Source: Rhodobacteraceae bacterium XHP0102
Lineage (GTDB): Bacteria > Pseudomonadota > Alphaproteobacteria > Rhodobacterales > Rhodobacteraceae
Assembly: GCA_025751475.1 (NCBI GenBank)
Contig: JAOWLD010000004.1
Coordinates: 186,001 to 250,000, forward strand
Length of the DNA: 64,000 bases
Direction: 5' to 3'
Position numbers and translations under genes: made by a program. This document shows, in pieces, positions 26,815 to 35,894 of the stretch (position 1 is the stretch's first letter; every line of letters begins with the position of its first letter). The notes beneath the pieces were generated by a model that was not told the DNA's origin, did no database searches, and saw only the letters and a program-made list of their open reading frames with translations.

Positions 26815-27083
26815 CTGATCTCAATCCGTTGACCTGAAAGCCACCTGGTTTCGGGGCGGCTGTCCTGTCATGCCCGCAAAGCACGGCGAAAATGCGGCGA
26901 TTAAAGGAAGAGTTTGCGAAGCTTTTTGCAATCTTCGTGGCAGGGCGTAGTGTCAGCACATGATGCCTTCAAGGCGGATAAGGACCGTCATGATTTGGCA
27001 ATCAATTCTGTGCGACATTCTGGTGGCGCTTAAACTGTTTGCGCCGCGTGTCGTTGTGATCGCTGTTAGAGGAAGGAACAGCC

Positions 27084-28520
27084 ATGGCCAGCATCCCTGC
27101 AAATGAACCCAGTTTTCGTCAATCGGTTGAGTTGATGTTCAACCGTGCTGCGGCGCTTATGGATTTATCCCCCGGCATGGAGGAGAAAATCCGCGTGTGT
27201 AACTCGACCTATGTGGTGCGCTTCGGCGTCAAACTGCGCGGTGAGATTAAAACCTTCACGGGTTATCGCGCGGTGCATTCGGAACATATGGAGCCCGTCA
27301 AGGGCGGTATCCGTTATGCGCTGAATGTGAACCAAGATGAAGTGGAGGCCTTGGCCGCATTGATGACCTTTAAATGCGCATTGGTCGAAACGCCGTTTGG
27401 CGGATCAAAGGGCGGGTTGTGCATTGATCCCCGCGCATGGGATGAGGACGAGTTGGACCGCATCACCCGGCGTTTTGCCTTTGAGTTGATCAAGCGGGAC
27501 CTGATCAACCCAAGTCAAAACGTGCCTGCCCCTGATATGGGCACAGGCGAGCGGGAGATGGCGGTGATCGCAGACCAATATGCGCGGATGAACACGACCG
27601 ATATCAATGCCAAGGCCTGTGTCACGGGCAAACCGATCCATGCGGGCGGCATTCAGGGTCGCGTTGAGGCCACGGGGCGGGGCGTGCAATATGCGTTGCG
27701 CGAATTCTTCCGTCATCCCGAAGATATCAAAGCGGCCAATTTGACGGGCGATCTGGATGGCAAGCGGATCATCGTTCAGGGTTTGGGTAATGTGGGTTAT
27801 CATGCGGCGCTGTTCCTGAGCACGGAGGATGGCGCAAAAATCACGCATGTGATCGAGCGTGATGGCGCGGTGTATGATCCCAAAGGTTTAGATGTCGAGG
27901 CGCTGCGCGCGCATATCCTTGCCACGGGGGGCGTGCGCGATTTTACAGGGGCCACCTTCATTGAAGATGGCGCGCGCGCCTTGGAGGAAGACTGCGACAT
28001 CCTGATCCCCGCCGCGCTTGAAGGGGTGATCAACCTCAGCAACGCGGCACGGATCAAGGCACCGTTGATCATTGAGGCGGCCAATGGTCCGATTACGGCG
28101 GGTGCTGATGATATCTTGCGTGAGAAAGGTGTGGTGATCATTCCTGATCTTTACGCCAATGCGGGCGGTGTGACTGTTTCCTATTTTGAATGGGTCAAAA
28201 ACCTGTCGCATATCCGTTTTGGTCGGATGCAGCGCCGCCAAGAAGAAAGCCGCCACGAATTGATCGTGAACGAGTTAGAACGCCTGTCGCGTGACACAGG
28301 CATTGGTTGGACCCTGTCGCCCGATTTCAAACAGAAATATCTGCGCGGCGCAGGCGAGTTGGAATTGGTGCGCTCAGGCCTGGATGACACCATGCGCACG
28401 GCCTATCAGGCCATGCGCGAAGTGTGGCACGATCGGCATGATGTGCATGATCTGCGTATGGCAGGCTATCTTGTATCCATTGCCCGTGTCGCAGCCAGCT
28501 ATCGTGTGAAGGGTCTGTAG
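27084..28520 (+). CDS. Glu/Leu/Phe/Val-type dehydrogenase, probably glutamate dehydrogenase
   Basis: Catalyses reversible oxidative deamination of glutamate to 2-oxoglutarate. It has 478 residues. Substrate-domain signatures PVKGGIRY (catalytic lysine region) and ETPFGGSKGG are followed by the Rossmann motif QGLGNVGYHAA near residue 235 and LIPAALEGVI. GAGGAAGG stands about 10 bases before the ATG. Glutamate rather than leucine specificity is inferred from overall resemblance to the glutamate dehydrogenases of this order. Cofactor preference cannot be read with certainty. The 269-base region upstream holds no obvious gene. Confidence 0.88.
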   Translation: MASIPANEPSFRQSVELMFNRAAALMDLSPGMEEKIRVCNSTYVVRFGVKLRGEIKTFTGYRAVHSEHMEPVKGGIRYALNVNQDEVEALAALMTFKCALVETPFGGSKGGLCIDPRAWDEDELDRITRRFAFELIKRDLINPSQNVPAPDMGTGEREMAVIADQYARMNTTDINAKACVTGKPIHAGGIQGRVEATGRGVQYALREFFRHPEDIKAANLTGDLDGKRIIVQGLGNVGYHAALFLSTEDGAKITHVIERDGAVYDPKGLDVEALRAHILATGGVRDFTGATFIEDGARALEEDCDILIPAALEGVINLSNAARIKAPLIIEAANGPITAGADDILREKGVVIIPDLYANAGGVTVSYFEWVKNLSHIRFGRMQRRQEESRHELIVNELERLSRDTGIGWTLSPDFKQKYLRGAGELELVRSGLDDTMRTAYQAMREVWHDRHDVHDLRMAGYLVSIARVAASYRVKGL

Positions 28521-28540
28521 AGATATATTTGGGGGCGGAG

Positions 28541-29056
28541 CTATTTTTGCGGCTTCGTCCCCAAGTCCCGTTCGGCCAGAATGATCTTGATCAGATCGGC
28601 CACGGCTTTGGCTTCACCCGGTGAGGTGACACCACCAACCGAGACTGATCTGCCCCAGCGCCGCCACAGGCCCGGCGCGTAAACCCGTCCGCCTTCTTCT
28701 GGTTTGTGTAAGAACACCACAAAGCCGCCTGCAGGTTTCATCGCGAAAAAACCGCGGTCCACATTGTCGACATTGTCGATGTGAAACAGAATACGGCCGT
28801 TTTCTTCGCGCAAATACTCCCGTGTCAGAATCAATTTGTGCGATGACGCGTCCCACAGTTTATACGCAACGGCCAGTGCAACGACCCCGAAGAAGATCAA
28901 CACCAACAGCCAAAACAAGTGCTGCGGCGGGTTGGTTGCAGCGATCATAATCAACAGAAAACTCAGCCCACCCAAGCACAGCACCGCAAAACCGCGGCGG
29001 GCGATATTGGGCGCAATATATCCAATGATTTCTTCTTGTGCGCGTTTCTTCGCCAC
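28541..29056 (-). CDS. Conserved membrane protein of unknown function
   Basis: 171 residues from a GTG start, with AAGGAAAAGC just upstream. Two adjacent hydrophobic segments (about residues 20-40 and 45-66) are followed by a soluble C-terminal part of about 100 residues, predicted to be mostly beta. That part begins with KLILTREYLREENGRILFHI and resembles small PH-like modules only in general. Homologues occur in Rhodobacteraceae without known function. Its end is 20 bases from the convergent glutamate dehydrogenase stop. Confidence 0.65.
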   Translation of the reverse strand: MAKKRAQEEIIGYIAPNIARRGFAVLCLGGLSFLLIMIAATNPPQHLFWLLVLIFFGVVALAVAYKLWDASSHKLILTREYLREENGRILFHIDNVDNVDRGFFAMKPAGGFVVFLHKPEEGGRVYAPGLWRRWGRSVSVGGVTSPGEAKAVADLIKIILAERDLGTKPQK

Positions 29057-29147
29057 CAGCTTTTCCTTTCCCTGTGATGTGCTTCTTGCTCATACATGGA
29101 TTAACGGCCTTCGCAAAGATGCACATCTTTTTGCAGATTTGCGCAGA

Positions 29148-29176
29148 TTGTCTTGTCCCGCAATGCGCCCTAATTC
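29148..29176 (+). promoter_or_regulatory. Possible sigma-70 promoter of the pirin gene
   Basis: TTGTCT (29148-29153) and TAATTC (29171-29176) with 17 bases between lie about 48 bases before the pirin start. Match to consensus is moderate, and no transcript evidence is available from sequence alone. Confidence 0.38.
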
Positions 29177-29223
29177 ATGGACAACGCCCCCTTTTGGGGA
29201 TGGTCAAATCAAGGAGAGTAGCC

Positions 29224-30135
29224 ATGTCGATCCGCCCCGTTTTGGAATCCCGTTCGGCCAAACCCACGCTAGAGGGCGCAGGCGTGCATTTGCACCGTGC
29301 TTTTGGCTTTCAAGACCCGACCGAACTTGATCCGTTCTTGCTGTTTGACGATTTTCGCAACGAGGACCCCGCCTATTTTCAAAAAGGCTTTCCGTGGCAT
29401 CCCCACCGTGGGATAGAGACCATCACCTATGTTCTTGCGGGAACAGTGGAGCATTCTGACAGCCTTGGAAACACAGGAAAACTGGGCGCGGGTTCGGTGC
29501 AATGGATGACCGCAGGGCGAGGCATCTTGCATCAGGAAATGCCGCTTGGAAACGCCAAAGGCCAGATGCACGGGTTTCAGCTTTGGGGCAATTTACCTTC
29601 GTCCATGAAAATGACCGACCCGCGCTATCAAGATGTTGCGGCACAAGAAATCCCCGAAGTGATTGATGACGATGGCACCCGTGTCAAAGTGATTGTGGGT
29701 GAATTCTGGGGCAAGAAAGGCCCCGTGGAGGGCATCGCCGCTGACCCACAATATCTGGATATTTCCATCCCTGCGGGCGTGAAGAAAACCTTCCGCATCG
29801 ACACCTATCGCCGCGCGTTTGCCTATGTGTTTGAAGGCCAAGCCGCGTTTGCGGATGCCAGCCAACCCACAGGCGTGCTTTTGGAAAAAGAGGTGATGGG
29901 GCAAGAGGTGAATATCCGTGATTTGTCAGGCGACCGCACCTTGATCCGATTTGGCACAGGCGATGAGATCACCGTGCAGGCGGGGCCTGAAGGTGTGCGG
30001 TTCCTGTTGATTTCAGGCGCACCGATTGAAGAACCTGTCGCGTGGCACGGGCCGATTGTGATGAACACCCAAGACGAAATCCGCCAAGCGATTGCGGATT
30101 TGCGCAATGGCACCTTTGTGGCCCCCGCGCATTAA
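29224..30135 (+). CDS. Pirin family protein
   Basis: A cupin-fold metalloprotein of 303 residues; some bacterial pirins oxidise quercetin, but the in vivo role here is unknown. The pirin signature is present: FPWHPHRGIETITYVLAG with paired metal-binding histidines, then GSVQWMTAGRGILHQE with the third His and a Glu. The second cupin domain lies after about residue 170. The start is set by AAGGAGAG eight bases upstream of the ATG at 29224. An open frame reaches back to 29038 without any such signal. The alpha/beta hydrolase gene follows after 42 bases. Confidence 0.9.
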   Translation: MSIRPVLESRSAKPTLEGAGVHLHRAFGFQDPTELDPFLLFDDFRNEDPAYFQKGFPWHPHRGIETITYVLAGTVEHSDSLGNTGKLGAGSVQWMTAGRGILHQEMPLGNAKGQMHGFQLWGNLPSSMKMTDPRYQDVAAQEIPEVIDDDGTRVKVIVGEFWGKKGPVEGIAADPQYLDISIPAGVKKTFRIDTYRRAFAYVFEGQAAFADASQPTGVLLEKEVMGQEVNIRDLSGDRTLIRFGTGDEITVQAGPEGVRFLLISGAPIEEPVAWHGPIVMNTQDEIRQAIADLRNGTFVAPAH

Positions 30136-30177
30136 GCCACCTTTCCAAGGGGCGGGGGATCACCTAGAACGCGGCCT

Positions 30178-30930
30178 ATGTTGAACATTGTCGAACATGG
30201 CACGCCGCAGGGTGTCCCGCCCCTTTTGATCGCGCATGGTCTTTATGGATCAGCGCGCAATTGGGGTGTGATCGCCAAACGGGTCGAACGGCATTGCCTG
30301 ACCGTTGATATGCGCAACCACGGCGACAGCCCATGGTATGACAGTCACAGCTACGCTGATCTGGCCAATGATCTGGCCAAAGTGATCGAGGCGCGTGGCG
30401 CCTGTGCCGATGTGGTCGGCCATTCCATGGGCGGCAAAGCCGTGATGATGTTGGCTCTGACGCGGCCTGATTTGATCCGCCGCGCCGTGATCGCGGATAT
30501 CGCGCCTGTGACCTATGGCCATTCGCAGCAACCGATGATTGATGCCATGCGCGCAATTGATCTTAGCGCGGTTGCGACACGCGGGGATGCAGATCGCCAA
30601 TTGCAGGCCCATGTCGCAGATGCGGGCGTGCGCGCGTTTTTGCTGCAATCTCTGGACGTTAAGGCACAGGCGTGGCGCCTCAACTTGGATGTCCTTTCGC
30701 GCGAAATGGCCAAGATCACAGGTTGGCCTGAGGGCGATTTCACCCCCTTTGAGGGGGATATCCTGTTCTTGTCAGGCGGGCGTTCGGATTATGTCCGCCC
30801 CGAACATCGCCCCGCCATCAAGGCACTGTTTCCCAATGCGAAATTTGCAAAAATTCCGCAAGCGGGGCATTGGCTTCATGCCGAGGCCCCGCGCGAATTC
30901 GTAGATAGCCTCAAGGTTTTCTTGGGCTAG
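30178..30930 (+). CDS. Alpha/beta-fold hydrolase, YbfF-like esterase
   Basis: 250 residues. The nucleophile elbow GHSMGG holds the catalytic serine near residue 83. The oxyanion region is in IAHGLYGSARNW, a candidate acid is in GGRSDYV, and the catalytic histidine is in AGHWLHAE near 233. The overall pattern fits the small cytosolic esterases related to E. coli YbfF. Substrate unknown. Its stop overlaps that of the convergent cytochrome b561 gene by four bases. No clear ribosome site is visible; it may be read through from pirin. Confidence 0.85.
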   Translation: MLNIVEHGTPQGVPPLLIAHGLYGSARNWGVIAKRVERHCLTVDMRNHGDSPWYDSHSYADLANDLAKVIEARGACADVVGHSMGGKAVMMLALTRPDLIRRAVIADIAPVTYGHSQQPMIDAMRAIDLSAVATRGDADRQLQAHVADAGVRAFLLQSLDVKAQAWRLNLDVLSREMAKITGWPEGDFTPFEGDILFLSGGRSDYVRPEHRPAIKALFPNAKFAKIPQAGHWLHAEAPREFVDSLKVFLG

Positions 30931-31415
30931 CCCGCGCGTTTCATGCGCTGCATCACATTCGTTTTCCAGATGAATTGATGCACCAAGACCGCGCCCACAT
31001 GAACCACGATCAACAGCATGAGCAGAGATTTGAGAACCTCATGCGCTTCGGCGCTGGCCTCGATTTGGCCACCCCATGCCAACATCCCTGTGATGGGCAG
31101 GGCTAACATCAATGCGTAAAACGCCCAGTGTGCCAAATGGGACAGGCGCGCGAAAATCGCAGGTTCCCCTGCGGGGGCATCTGGCGCACCGCGCCGCATC
31201 CGTAGGATAAGCCGCCAGACCACCAAAAGCAGAACCAAGATACCAGGAATGGCATGGCTCGCCCATCCAACGGATTGCGTGTAGATGCCCGTCTCAAGCG
31301 CCCGTTCATAGGCGTCTTCAATGCCATCGTGATAGACGAATTGATAAATGATCAGGGCGGCGATGCCCCAATGCAATGCAATTTGGGTGGCGCTGTAGCC
31401 CAGTGGCTTGGTCAT
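30927..31415 (-). CDS. Cytochrome b561-type membrane protein
   Basis: A four-helix di-haem b cytochrome of 162 residues that moves electrons between quinol and a periplasmic partner or superoxide (CybB type). Histidines suited to haem ligation lie in IALHWG, SHAIPG, LAHWAF and VVHVGAVLVHQF. Helices are near residues 12-30, 48-68, 90-110 and 130-150. GGAGAGAC stands just before the ATG. A small membrane protein gene precedes it by 18 bases and is probably in the same transcript. Confidence 0.88.
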   Translation of the reverse strand: MTKPLGYSATQIALHWGIAALIIYQFVYHDGIEDAYERALETGIYTQSVGWASHAIPGILVLLLVVWRLILRMRRGAPDAPAGEPAIFARLSHLAHWAFYALMLALPITGMLAWGGQIEASAEAHEVLKSLLMLLIVVHVGAVLVHQFIWKTNVMQRMKRAG

Positions 31416-31433
31416 GTGTCTCTCCGATCTCTG

Positions 31434-31616
31434 TTAGGACAAATCCTTGATACGGGCGCTGACGATCCATGAGACAGGCAAGGCAATGATTGCGCCCCCG
31501 CCTGCGGCTATGACAATCGGCTGCCACCCGTCCAGACCCGCGGCCAATATAGCTGTTACGCCAATCCCCGCCAAAGCTGTCGAAGCCAATGTAAAAATCA
31601 GGAAAAACAAGCGCAT
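31434..31616 (-). CDS. Small two-helix membrane protein
   Basis: 60 residues, starting MRLFFLIFTLASTALAG and ending in a short basic tail. Two hydrophobic spans, about residues 3-25 and 33-52, with a WQP link. The start at 31616 agrees with short homologues in Rhodobacteraceae, some of which carry the mistaken label 'CTP synthetase'. A longer frame from 31760 has no support. Function unknown. The position just before cytochrome b561 and behind an FNR-like site suggests a link with respiratory control, which is inference only. Confidence 0.62.
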   Translation of the reverse strand: MRLFFLIFTLASTALAGIGVTAILAAGLDGWQPIVIAAGGGAIIALPVSWIVSARIKDLS

Positions 31617-31685
31617 GACAAATCCCCTTTTGCGTTTTTCCGCACGTCTCCTTGGGGAAGTGTCGCATATGATCTGCCATGCGCC

Positions 31686-31699
31686 TTGACATAGATCAC
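31686..31699. promoter_or_regulatory. FNR/Crp-type binding site candidate
   Basis: TTGAC-ATAG-ATCAC resembles the FNR-family box TTGAT-N4-ATCAA used by FnrL and Dnr in Rhodobacterales; two of ten positions differ. It lies 70 bases upstream of the small membrane protein gene that leads into cytochrome b561. A single imperfect box can occur by chance. Confidence 0.35.
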
Positions 31700-31888
31700 G
31701 GGGATTGCGGGTGTATGGGACCAAAGCGCCGACCGGTTGCGGGCCCCTATGCCCCCACAACGCGGTCGGTTACCTGAAAACTCGCTACACCCCGATACGC
31801 CCACACCTCTCGCTGGCCATGAGCGATGCTTGGGCTGAGGAAACACGAGAAGGGGTGGATGAGTCAAGAGCGGGGGTCGGATGCCCCC

Positions 31889-33688
31889 TCAGTCATCCAT
31901 CTTCAACGCATTGATAAAGGCGCTTTGCGGGATTTCGACCTTGCCGAATTGGCGCATTTTCTTCTTGCCCGCTTTTTGTTTGTCCAAGAGTTTCCGCTTG
32001 CGGGTGGCATCCCCGCCGTAGCATTTCGCGGTCACGTCTTTGCGCAGCGCGGCCAAGGTTTCGCGGGCAATGATGCGTCCGCCAATCGCGGCTTGGATCG
32101 GGATTTTGAACATATGGCGCGGGATCAGCTCCTTGAGCTTTTCGCACATCAGGCGGCCCCGCTGTTCGGCGCGATCTCGATGCACCATGGTCGAGAGCGC
32201 ATCCACAGGTTCATCATTGACCAAGATCTGCATCTTCACGAGATAATCCTGCTGATAGCCCGTCATCTGATAGTCAAAGCTGGCATAGCCTTTGGTCACC
32301 GATTTCAGGCGGTCGTAGAAGTCAAACACCACTTCGTTCAGCGGCAAATCATAGACCACCATCGCGCGGTTGCCTGCATAGGTCAGATCAATCTGCACCC
32401 CGCGGCGGTCTTGGCACAGTTTCAGCACGTCGCCCAAGTAATCATCAGGCACAAGGATGGTGGCCTTGATCCGCGGCTCCTCGATGTGATCGACATAGGT
32501 CAGGTCAGGCATATCGGCGGGGTTGTGCAATTCCACCATCGAGCCATCGCGCATATGCACATGGTAAATCACCGAAGGCGCGGTGGTGATCAGGTCGATA
32601 TCATATTCGCGTTCAAGGCGGTCACGGATCACCTCAAGGTGCAAAAGACCCAAGAACCCGCAGCGAAAGCCAAAGCCAAGCGCGGCTGAGGTTTCCATCT
32701 CATAGGTAAAGCTTGCATCATTGAGCGCCAATTTCTCAATCGCATCGCGAAGGTCTTCGAAATCATTGGCATCTACGGGAAAGAGGCCGCAGAACACCAC
32801 GGGGATAGACGGCTTGAACCCAGGCAGGGCCACATCGCAGCCCCCCTTGTCATGGGTGATGGTGTCCCCCACGCGGGTGTCGCGCACCTGTTTGATAGAG
32901 GCTGTCAAAAACCCAATCTCGCCTGGACCCAGCTCTGGGATATTTTCCATCTGGGGGCGGAACACGCCGAGGCGGTCGATTTGATAAAGCCCGCCCGTTT
33001 TCATCATGCGGACGCGATCGCCCTTTTTGATCTTGCCATCCACCACGCGGATCAGAACGACCACGCCGAGGTAGGGGTCATAATAGCTGTCGATCAGCAT
33101 GGCCTTAAGGGGCGCATTGGCATCGCCCGTGGGAGCGGGCAGGCGGGTGACAATGGCCTCCAAAACGTCGGGAATGCCCAGACCTGTCTTTGCTGAGATC
33201 ATCACCGCGTCCGAGGCATCAATCCCGATCACATCTTCGATCTGTTCGCAAACCCGTTCAGGCTCGGCGGCGGGCAGGTCGATTTTGTTGAGGACGGGAA
33301 CAATCTCATGATCCGCTTCAATCGCCTGATACACATTGGCCAAGGTCTGCGCCTCAACGCCTTGGCTGGCATCTACAACCAAAAGCGACCCTTCCACCGC
33401 CCGCATGGAGCGGCTGACCTCATAGGCAAAGTCAACATGGCCAGGTGTGTCGATCAGGTTCAGCACATAGGTTTGGCCGTCTTTGGCGGGGTATTCGATC
33501 CGCACGGTGTTGGCCTTGATGGTGATCCCGCGCTCGCGCTCGATATCCATCGCGTCCAACAATTGCTCCTTCATGTCCCGCTCGGATACGGTGCCTGTCA
33601 ATTGGATCAGGCGATCCGCCAGCGTGGATTTTCCGTGGTCAATATGCGCCACGATGGAGAAGTTGCGGATGCGAGAAAGCTCGGTCAT
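31889..33688 (-). CDS. lepA: Elongation factor 4 (LepA)
   Basis: A ribosome-associated GTPase that aids translation under ionic or cold stress and 30S assembly. It has 599 residues, the standard length. G1 is in [14 protein letters not shown], then G2 [17 protein letters not shown] (G3) and NKIDLP (G4). The LepA-specific C-terminal domain ends in [17 protein letters not shown]. The next gene on the same strand (PCu(A)C) has its own terminator, so lepA is likely transcribed alone. Confidence 0.96.
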   Translation of the reverse strand: MTELSRIRNFSIVAHIDHGKSTLADRLIQLTGTVSERDMKEQLLDAMDIERERGITIKANTVRIEYPAKDGQTYVLNLIDTPGHVDFAYEVSRSMRAVEGSLLVVDASQGVEAQTLANVYQAIEADHEIVPVLNKIDLPAAEPERVCEQIEDVIGIDASDAVMISAKTGLGIPDVLEAIVTRLPAPTGDANAPLKAMLIDSYYDPYLGVVVLIRVVDGKIKKGDRVRMMKTGGLYQIDRLGVFRPQMENIPELGPGEIGFLTASIKQVRDTRVGDTITHDKGGCDVALPGFKPSIPVVFCGLFPVDANDFEDLRDAIEKLALNDASFTYEMETSAALGFGFRCGFLGLLHLEVIRDRLEREYDIDLITTAPSVIYHVHMRDGSMVELHNPADMPDLTYVDHIEEPRIKATILVPDDYLGDVLKLCQDRRGVQIDLTYAGNRAMVVYDLPLNEVVFDFYDRLKSVTKGYASFDYQMTGYQQDYLVKMQILVNDEPVDALSTMVHRDRAEQRGRLMCEKLKELIPRHMFKIPIQAAIGGRIIARETLAALRKDVTAKCYGGDATRKRKLLDKQKAGKKKMRQFGKVEIPQSAFINALKMDD

Positions 33689-33764
33689 GTGCGCCCTAGG
33701 CTATGCGTGCAAAGTAGACGGTGAGATAGCGCAAGGCGGGGGAATAGGGAAGGGGGCGCACGCG

Positions 33765-33798
33765 AGAAAGCCGCACAGCTTTTTCCAAGCTGTGCGGC
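33765..33798 (-). terminator. Terminator after the copper chaperone operon
   Basis: GCCGCACAGCTT (33770-33781) and AAGCTGTGCGGC (33787-33798) form a perfect 12-bp stem with a 5-base loop. Read on the minus strand it is followed by TTTCTC, a short T-rich tail. It lies 11 bases beyond the stop of the PCu(A)C gene. Confidence 0.75.
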
Positions 33799-33808
33799 AA
33801 CAGATTCC

Positions 33809-34294
33809 TCAGTTCTTATGCTCATGTCCCATCGAACTATGACCGCCCATGCTATGGCCTTCGGGCATACGGTCTTGGTCCACGGGGATCAGCACGGTCA
33901 GGGGGCTTGCGTTTTCGAATGTGAAGGTCACTTCGATTTCATCGCCGTTTTCCATGGGGGTGTTTAGTCCCATGAACATCACGTGCTTGCCGCCGCGCTC
34001 CAAAAAAATGGTTTCCCCTGCGGCAATGGGAAAACCTTCCTCTACGTGGACCATACGCATCACCCCATCGCCATCAGCGATATGGGTGTGCAATTCGACC
34101 TTGGCGGCGATATCCGCGCTGACGCCGATGATGACATCATCTTGGCCTGTGTCATTGGTGATTTGCATGAAAGCCGCGCCTGAGGAGGCCGAAGGACCTG
34201 AACTGCGCGCGTAAGGGTCGCTGACGACCATATCAGAAAAGGCGAATGTGGGCAGCGCGCACAGCGCTGCGGCGAGAAAAAACTGTCGTTTCAT
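33809..34294 (-). CDS. PCu(A)C-type periplasmic copper chaperone
   Basis: Delivers Cu(I) to cytochrome oxidase assembly in the periplasm. It has 161 residues, beginning MKRQFFLAAALCALPTFAFS, a clear signal peptide. The copper site follows the family pattern H...M...H.M: His in ELHTHIAD, Met in GVMRMVHVEEG, and KHVMFMGL. An additional tail, GHSMGGHSSMGHEHKN, is rich in His and Met. I chose the ATG at 34294 because GGAG lies nine bases upstream; an in-frame ATG at 34309 lacks such a site. It follows a small secreted protein gene by 48 bases. Confidence 0.92.
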   Translation of the reverse strand: MKRQFFLAAALCALPTFAFSDMVVSDPYARSSGPSASSGAAFMQITNDTGQDDVIIGVSADIAAKVELHTHIADGDGVMRMVHVEEGFPIAAGETIFLERGGKHVMFMGLNTPMENGDEIEVTFTFENASPLTVLIPVDQDRMPEGHSMGGHSSMGHEHKN

Positions 34295-34342
34295 TTTGGA
34301 TAGCTCCATCCAGTGAGTGTATCAAATTTGCAAAGGCTTTGA

Positions 34343-34717
34343 TCACATCACGAAGGGTGGCGCGCGCGCCTGCTTGTGTGTCTGACCTGCGCGGGGCGTC
34401 AGGCGCGGTTTGAATTCTGGCAAGGTCAGAAGGCGGTCAATGGCGGCGGCTTGCCATGCGGGGTCAAACCCCTGCGGCAGCGCTTTTACAAGATGGCAAT
34501 CCAGACAGGCGTGTTTGACGGTGACGGGCGCGCCATCCTCGTCCAAGATTGGCATACCCTGCCCATCTGTGAGGATACGGACCTGCTCCGCCCCGAGGCA
34601 CAGCGTGGCCCCATCGCCCCACGCCATTTGGCCACGCGCCATGGCCTGGGCGCTGCTTGTCAGCACCATCAACGCAATCAGCGCGTTGAGCAAAATATGC
34701 GATATGCTTCGGCCCAT
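34343..34717 (-). CDS. Secreted CxxC protein preceding the copper chaperone
   Basis: I do not recognise a characterised family. The 124-residue product starts MGRSISHILLNALIALM and has a signal peptide ending near SAQAMA. The mature part is about 95 residues and contains a CLDCH motif around residue 69 plus another cysteine in ATLCLGAEQ. CxxCH would normally suggest haem c attachment, but there is no downstream methionine pattern typical of cytochrome c. Location directly upstream of PCu(A)C on the same strand suggests a role in copper delivery to the periplasm. The start is uncertain, since no good ribosome site is visible. Confidence 0.6.
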   Translation of the reverse strand: MGRSISHILLNALIALMVLTSSAQAMARGQMAWGDGATLCLGAEQVRILTDGQGMPILDEDGAPVTVKHACLDCHLVKALPQGFDPAWQAAAIDRLLTLPEFKPRLTPRAGQTHKQARAPPFVM

Positions 34718-34853
34718 GTTCGACAGAAACCATATTTGATGCGGGTTGCCCCTGTGCGATAATGTCGCGCGGTCGTGCAAAACGAAACACCCCGCAGTCA
34801 TAGACCGGGGGCGTTTCTTGCAGCATCCTTGCCCGCGAAGGCGAGGATTTCAG

Positions 34854-35144
34854 TTAAGCCTGTGCGGCCTGTGCTTTGGCGATTTCGCGTTTGATCTTCA
34901 ACGCGCGCGATGACAGCTTGTCATCCTTGGCGCGCAGAAGAACCGCATCCAAGCCCCCGCGCGCATCAACCGTGCGCAGCGCGGCGTTGGAAACGCGCAG
35001 CTTGAAGCTGCGATCCAGAATTTCGGACCCCAAGGTCACTTCCGTCAGGTTTGGCAGGAAGCGGCGCTTGGTTTTGTTGTTGGCATGGCTGACATTGTTG
35101 CCAGACATCGGTCCCTTGCCAGTCAATTCGCAGACGCGTGACAT
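34854..35144 (-). CDS. rpmB: Ribosomal protein bL28
   Basis: A component of the large ribosomal subunit, 96 residues. It opens [20 protein letters not shown] and continues with [12 protein letters not shown], the usual bL28 pattern. Four-cysteine zinc variants are not seen; there is only one cysteine. GAGGATGATC precedes the ATG. Normal length for alphaproteobacteria. Monocistronic here; about 136 bases separate it from the copper chaperone pair downstream. Confidence 0.96.
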   Translation of the reverse strand: MSRVCELTGKGPMSGNNVSHANNKTKRRFLPNLTEVTLGSEILDRSFKLRVSNAALRTVDARGGLDAVLLRAKDDKLSSRALKIKREIAKAQAAQA

Positions 35145-35420
35145 CGGATCATCCTCGTCAGAATAACGGTGTATAATTGCAAAAGGGCGCGGAAGGCTCC
35201 ACGCCCCTTAATCTGGCAGGGGGATACGGGCCTTCGCCGCAGGTGTCAAGCGATTCATCGGCAAGATGGTTTGATCCTGTCATGGCGGGTGATTATGGTA
35301 TTTCTGCGCAAAATACGGTGGTTTCCGACTGCCCCTACCCAATCCCTATTGATTCCCCTAGACTGGCTGTGGATAACTAACATCCAGATGCAGGATATTG
35401 AGCAGGGATAAGGAACCACC

Positions 35421-35888
35421 ATGCGTTGCCCCTTTTGCGGAAATGTAGATACGCAAGTCAAAGACAGCCGCCCCGCCGAAGATCACGTTGCCATTCGCCG
35501 CCGCAGGCTCTGCCCTGGATGTGGTGGGCGCTTCACAACTTATGAGCGGGTGCAGCTGCGCGATTTGGTCGTGGTCAAAACCAATGGCAAGCGTGAAGAT
35601 TTTGACCGCGACAAGCTGGAGCGCTCGATCCGCATTTCGATGCAAAAGCGCCCTGTTGAGCCTGAACGCATTGATCAGATGATTTCGGGCATCGTGCGGC
35701 GTTTGGAGAGCATTGGGGATACCGATATTCCCTCCAAAGTCATCGGTGAGATCGTGATGGAAAGCCTCGCACGGATCGACACGGTCGCCTATGTGCGCTT
35801 TGCCAGCGTGTATAAGAATTTCCAAGCTGCGGATGATTTCGAAGATTTCGTTGCGGAATTGCGCCCCCCGATCCCACCCGAAGGTTAA
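35421..35888 (+). CDS. nrdR: Transcriptional repressor NrdR
   Basis: Represses ribonucleotide reductase genes according to ATP/dATP level. It has 155 residues. The N-terminal zinc ribbon has CPFCGN and CPGCGGRF, the four ligands. The ATP-cone starts near [19 protein letters not shown] (about residues 50-140). ATAAGGAACC precedes the ATG. ribD follows after six bases, which is the common alphaproteobacterial order at the head of the riboflavin genes. A gap of about 276 bases upstream holds no gene I can support. Confidence 0.96.
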   Translation: MRCPFCGNVDTQVKDSRPAEDHVAIRRRRLCPGCGGRFTTYERVQLRDLVVVKTNGKREDFDRDKLERSIRISMQKRPVEPERIDQMISGIVRRLESIGDTDIPSKVIGEIVMESLARIDTVAYVRFASVYKNFQAADDFEDFVAELRPPIPPEG

Positions 35889-35894
35889 GCCGCT

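Noticed and set aside
31826-32689. A long plus-strand open frame opposite lepA
   Set aside because: It is antisense to a strongly conserved gene, has a composition typical of shadow frames, and no family resemblance.
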